Source: Aliivibrio sp. 1S175 (lineage in GTDB: Bacteria > Pseudomonadota > Gammaproteobacteria > Enterobacterales > Vibrionaceae). From it: DNA of 64,000 nucleotides. A program made the position numbers and the translations under genes. Positions within the stretch are counted from its first letter, which is position 1. Each line of letters begins with the position of its first letter. The notes beneath the pieces are model-generated. The model had not been told where the DNA came from. It made no database searches and worked only from the letters and a program-made list of their open reading frames with translations. Location of the stretch: the NCBI RefSeq assembly GCF_001690985.1, contig NZ_MAJS01000010.1:1-64000 (forward strand), written 5' to 3'. Positions 60,566 through 64,000 of this stretch are shown in pieces.

Positions 60566-61216
60566 TTATTCACAATTAGTTATTACAGACATTGCGGCTT
60601 GGTAGGATATTTCCAATGATTCTCGACTATGACCTTTAACACCAAGATCATTTAACACACCATCTCCCATACCATAAACAACCCCATGAACTTGAACATC
60701 TTGTCCACGCTCCCAGGCGGTTTGCATTACCGTGGAATTACCGACGTTATACACTTGTTCTGCAACATTGATCTCACATAATTTATCTCCCCATTTTTCA
60801 CGAGGAATTTGACCAAATACGGTTCGATGCTTTAAGTATAAATCTCTAATGTGAAGTAACCAGTTATTGATTAATCCTAATGGAGGATTGTCGATCGCAG
60901 CGTTTACACCACCGCAGCCATAATGGCCACAAACGATAATGTGTTTGATTTTTAGTACGTCGACGGCATATTGCAACACGGATAAGCAATTTAAATCGGT
61001 ATGAATTACTTGGTTCGCCACATTACGGTGAACAAACAGTTCTCCTGAATGAAGCCCGGTTAAGCGCTCTGCTGGAACTCTACTGTCTGAGCAGCCAATC
61101 CATAAGAAACCTGGATTTTGTCCTTCTTCAAGCTGGGTAAAGTACTCAGGACGTCCCGCCTTAATTGATTTAGCCCATTTCGAATTGTTTTCAAAAAGCT
61201 CTTTAATTTCTGGCAT
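60566..61216 (-). CDS. can: Beta-class carbonic anhydrase
   Basis: Can interconverts CO2 and bicarbonate and supplies bicarbonate for carboxylations. The product has the zinc and active-site motifs [13 protein letters not shown] (Cys, Asp, Arg) and CGHYGCGGV (His, Cys), closely matching E. coli Can. The start at 61216 gives 216 residues with a GGGA upstream; ATG 61243 would add nine residues with only a pyrimidine-rich leader. It is divergent from a SulP transporter gene. Confidence 0.95.
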   Translation of the reverse strand: MPEIKELFENNSKWAKSIKAGRPEYFTQLEEGQNPGFLWIGCSDSRVPAERLTGLHSGELFVHRNVANQVIHTDLNCLSVLQYAVDVLKIKHIIVCGHYGCGGVNAAIDNPPLGLINNWLLHIRDLYLKHRTVFGQIPREKWGDKLCEINVAEQVYNVGNSTVMQTAWERGQDVQVHGVVYGMGDGVLNDLGVKGHSRESLEISYQAAMSVITNCE

Positions 61217-61555
61217 TTTAAATTTTTTATCCCTTAAATACATAAGAAGAAAGGGTTTTACCTAAACTTCTTTCTGTTAAAAACGTCAACAGGTTTATTT
61301 ACTATACACAATGTTACAATTTCAAGCTGCTAAAAAATGGCTCTAAAAGCACTCATCTGAGGAGTAGAAGCTTTAAATAAGGTACTTTACGGCGTCAATT
61401 AGATGAATCGGACATAAGGAAACCGGATTGGTTCTAATTAACTGTTATGAGCGATGAATAACATTTGCTAAATTAACAGTCTTAATCTTTAGTTCATTGT
61501 TTATAAAAACAAATAACATAATAAAGTGGCCATTATTTATTACAGGGAGTGATTT
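61217..61555. other. can-sulP divergent intergenic region, no gene seen
   Basis: Both promoters must lie here, but no clear hexamer pair was identified. ATG frames are at most a few codons long. Confidence 0.4.
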
Positions 61556-63211
61556 GTGTTTGGACAACGATTTGAAAATTTAAATATAAAAGGTGATTTG
61601 TTTGGTGGTGTTACCACGGCCATTATTTCATTGCCATTAGCGTTAGCATTTGGTGTTGCTTCTGGAGCTGGAGCTGAAGCGGGTCTTTGGGGCGCGATAA
61701 TGGTTGGTTTCTTTGCTTCCTTGTTTGGTGGTTCTTCAACATTGATCTCTGAACCTACAGGGCCAATGACAGTGATCATGACAGCTGTATTAACCAGTAT
61801 GGTAGCAAAGTATCCAGAGTCAGGCATTGCGATGACTTTTACTGTCGTAATGATGGCGGGTGCTTTTCAAATATTATTGGGAACATTAAAACTAGGTAAG
61901 TACATTACATTAATGCCTTATAGCGTGATCTCTGGGTTTATGTCTGGCATTGGTATTATTTTAATTATCTTGCAACTCTCTCCGCTATTAGGTCATGCCG
62001 CCCCTGCGGGTGGTGTTCTTGGAACCCTTCGTGCTTTACCTGAAACATTAAGTCATTTAGATATAAAAGAGCTGTTCCTTGGCTTATTAACGCTTGTGGT
62101 TTTATTTCTTTTTCCAGAAAAGTATAGGAAGTTTGTACCTGCACAGCTAGTTGCTTTAGTTGCTGTTACTCTTATCTCAATCATTATTTTTGATATGGAT
62201 TCTATTCGCCGTATTGGTGAGATACCTGCCGGTTTACCTTCTATTGTTATTCCCACTATTAATAGCGATATGTTTATGACAATGGTGATTGATGCACTTG
62301 TTCTGGGAACATTAGGGTGCATTGATACGTTATTAACCGCAGTTATCGGGGATTCTTTAACTCGTAAAGAGCATGATTCTGATAAAGAATTACGAGGCCA
62401 AGGTTTAGCGAATATGATCTCTGGGTTATTTGGGGCTTTACCGGGGGCAGGAGCAACAATGGGAACGGTAACGAATATTCAAGTTGGCGCTCGCTCTCCT
62501 TTGTCTGGTGTATTTAGAGCTGCAGTACTGGCTTTAGTCGTATTAGTCGCTGGTGGGTTAACAGAACCGATTCCAATGGCGGTATTGGCCGGTATTGCGG
62601 TTTATGTTGGTTTTAATATTCTTGATTGGAGTTTTATACAACGAGCACATAAAGTCAGTTTTGCGGGCATGGCGATCATGTATGGCGTAATGCTATTGAC
62701 TGTATTTGTGGATTTGATTGTAGCTGTTGGTCTTGGTGTTTTTATTTCAAACATCATCATTATCGAAAGGTTGAGTCGTGAGCAAGCAAGGAAAGTTAAA
62801 GCGATTAGTGATGCAGATGAAGATGATGTGCCTTTAACGGACAGTGAAAGAGCGTTACTTGATAAGGCAAACGGAAAAGTATTGTTCTTCTATCTATCTG
62901 GCCCAATGATATTCAGTGTATCAAAGGCGATCTCACGTCAACATAGTAGTATTTCTGACTATGAAGTGATGATCTTAGATTTAACTGATGTGCCGATGAT
63001 TGATGTCACGGTTGGTTTAGCATTAGAGAATGCAATTAAAGATGCGTTAGATGCAAATTGCCAAGTGTATTTATTGTGCCCGAATGAAAATACGAGGATG
63101 CAGTTGGAAAAATTCCATATCTTAGAATTAATTCCAGAGCAAAAAACGTATTCTTTTCGTTATGAAGCACTAAAATCGGCTGTTAAACAAGTCTCGCCCA
63201 GCCAGAATTAA
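61556..63211 (+). CDS. SulP family anion transporter with STAS domain
   Basis: This is an inner-membrane anion transporter of the SLC26/SulP family. The 551-residue protein has 10-14 membrane segments with the SulP marks near the start (GVTTAIISLPLALAFGVASGAG, SEPTGPMTVIMTAV) and LFGALPGAGATMGTVTNIQVGARSPLSG in the middle. A C-terminal STAS domain follows (about residues 440-545). It starts with GTG, with GGGAG upstream. Sulfate or bicarbonate could be the substrate; divergence from carbonic anhydrase favours bicarbonate, as in BicA and some fused SulP-carbonic anhydrase proteins, but this is inference. Confidence 0.88.
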   Translation: MFGQRFENLNIKGDLFGGVTTAIISLPLALAFGVASGAGAEAGLWGAIMVGFFASLFGGSSTLISEPTGPMTVIMTAVLTSMVAKYPESGIAMTFTVVMMAGAFQILLGTLKLGKYITLMPYSVISGFMSGIGIILIILQLSPLLGHAAPAGGVLGTLRALPETLSHLDIKELFLGLLTLVVLFLFPEKYRKFVPAQLVALVAVTLISIIIFDMDSIRRIGEIPAGLPSIVIPTINSDMFMTMVIDALVLGTLGCIDTLLTAVIGDSLTRKEHDSDKELRGQGLANMISGLFGALPGAGATMGTVTNIQVGARSPLSGVFRAAVLALVVLVAGGLTEPIPMAVLAGIAVYVGFNILDWSFIQRAHKVSFAGMAIMYGVMLLTVFVDLIVAVGLGVFISNIIIIERLSREQARKVKAISDADEDDVPLTDSERALLDKANGKVLFFYLSGPMIFSVSKAISRQHSSISDYEVMILDLTDVPMIDVTVGLALENAIKDALDANCQVYLLCPNENTRMQLEKFHILELIPEQKTYSFRYEALKSAVKQVSPSQN

Positions 63212-63405
63212 GCTTATGCATTACACTTTAAAAATGGTTGAATATTATATTTAGCCACTTTTCATTTATATGACTTATTTTTTGATGTTTAGGTGTGATT
63301 AATATTAGATTGCTTTGATTAATCGCAACCATGCAATTGCATTCATCGTCATTCAACGATAAGCTTATTGTATTAATAGATGCTAATCTAAGTGATGGGT
63401 AAAAT

Positions 63406-64000
63406 ATGTACGCATTAGAAATAGAACAATTAAGAAAAACCTATGCCGGAGGCTTTGAAGCGTTAAAGGGCGTAGATTTAACTGTTGAACAAGGTGATTT
63501 TTATGCCTTGTTAGGACCAAACGGGGCGGGTAAATCAACGACTATTGGGGTTATTAGTTCACTTGTGAATAAAACCTCAGGCCGAGTTAAGGTGTTTGGT
63601 TATGATATCGATACCCACCTAGTTCAAGCAAAACAACAGATAGGCCTAGTGCCTCAAGAGTTTAATTTTAATCCATTTGAAACCGTGCAGCAGATAGTCA
63701 TACAGCAAGCTGGATATTACGGTGTATCTCGAACTCTTGCTAAAGAGCGAGCCAAAAAATACTTATCGCAGCTTGATCTTTGGGATAAAAAAGATGAGCG
63801 TGCGCGTAATTTATCTGGTGGTATGAAACGTCGATTAATGATTGCTCGCGCTTTAATGCATGAGCCAAAATTACTCATCCTTGATGAACCAACCGCAGGT
63901 GTTGATATTGAACTTCGTCGCTCTATGTGGGAATTCTTAAAGCAAATTAATGAACAAGGTGTCACTATTATTCTGACAACCCATTACCTTGAAGAAGCCG
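63406..64000 (+). CDS. yadG: ABC-2 type transporter ATP-binding protein (YadG-like), partial
   Basis: This gene starts at ATG 63406 and runs off the window end; 198 codons are visible. The ATPase motifs are all present: Walker A LLGPNGAGKST, Q-loop GLVPQEFNF, signature NLSGGMKRRLMIARAL, Walker B LLILDEPTAG, and the H-loop LTTHYLEEA at the edge. It matches the daunorubicin-type ABC-2 ATPases such as E. coli YadG. In E. coli yadG lies beside can with the permease gene yadH next, so yadH is expected just outside the window. Substrate unknown. Confidence 0.88.
   Translation, partial: MYALEIEQLRKTYAGGFEALKGVDLTVEQGDFYALLGPNGAGKSTTIGVISSLVNKTSGRVKVFGYDIDTHLVQAKQQIGLVPQEFNFNPFETVQQIVIQQAGYYGVSRTLAKERAKKYLSQLDLWDKKDERARNLSGGMKRRLMIARALMHEPKLLILDEPTAGVDIELRRSMWEFLKQINEQGVTIILTTHYLEEA

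Overview
The window is a contiguous piece of housekeeping chromosome from a gammaproteobacterium of the family Vibrionaceae, most likely Aliivibrio (the Vibrio fischeri group). The reasons are its AT-rich base composition, the gene order (tolC-nudF-yqiB-cpdA-yqiA-parE-parC, sspAB-petABC, pilABCD-coaE-zapD-yacG, pdhR-aceE-aceF-lpdA), and a LitR/HapR/LuxR-type quorum-sensing master regulator placed beside hpt, as in vibrios. The species cannot be fixed from the sequence alone. No tRNA, rRNA operon, insertion sequence, prophage or CRISPR array was seen; the only stable RNA gene is rnpB.

Layout. 1-531: AT-rich spacer without a gene. 0.5-8.9 kb: tolC (minus), then a plus-strand run for ADP-ribose hydrolysis, cAMP turnover and topoisomerase IV (nudF, yqiB, cpdA, yqiA, parE, parC). 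8.9-12 kb: degS and zapG (minus), zapE (plus). 12-17.3 kb: rplM-rpsI behind a structured leader, the cytochrome bc1 complex petABC, and sspAB. 17.3-20.7 kb: a minus-strand envelope and replication group (lpoA, yraN, diaA, dolP). 20.8-22.2 kb: rsmI and RNase P RNA. 22.3-38.9 kb: the division and cell-wall (dcw) cluster rsmH-ftsL-ftsI-murE-murF-mraY-murD-ftsW-murG-murC-ftsQ-ftsA-ftsZ-lpxC. It is very compact except for a 205-base hairpin-rich gap where ddlB lies in Escherichia coli. 38.9-43 kb: dciA (minus), secA and mutT. 43-49 kb: a minus-strand type IV pilus group pilA-pilB-pilC-pilD running into coaE, zapD and yacG. 49.2-50.8 kb: divergent nadC and ampD. 51-58.2 kb: the pyruvate dehydrogenase genes pdhR-aceE-aceF-lpdA. 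58.3-64 kb: litR (minus), hpt, a 25-codon short ORF followed by a hairpin and a DUF1127 gene, carbonic anhydrase (minus), a SulP transporter, and an ABC-transporter ATPase (yadG type) cut by the window end.

How the parts work together. Most of the window serves envelope growth and division: precursor synthesis (MurC-F, MraY, MurG), septal synthesis (FtsW, FtsI, LpoA), divisome assembly (FtsZ, FtsA, FtsQ, FtsL, ZapD, ZapE, ZapG), recycling (AmpD), lipid A commitment (LpxC), secretion (SecA, TolC) and outer-membrane upkeep (DolP, DegS). The second theme is central energy metabolism (PDH complex, bc1 complex, NadC, CoaE).

The least explained signals are intergenic. They are: a short-ORF/hairpin/DUF1127 unit at 59.9-60.5 kb with a palindrome at its likely start site; a 36-codon hydrophobic ORF in the secA leader; two PdhR-type operators upstream of pdhR, one buried in the ampD terminator, plus an ArcA-like box; a perfect 16-base palindrome between litR and hpt; an inverted repeat next to the pilA ribosome-binding site; and paired hairpins between murC and ftsQ.
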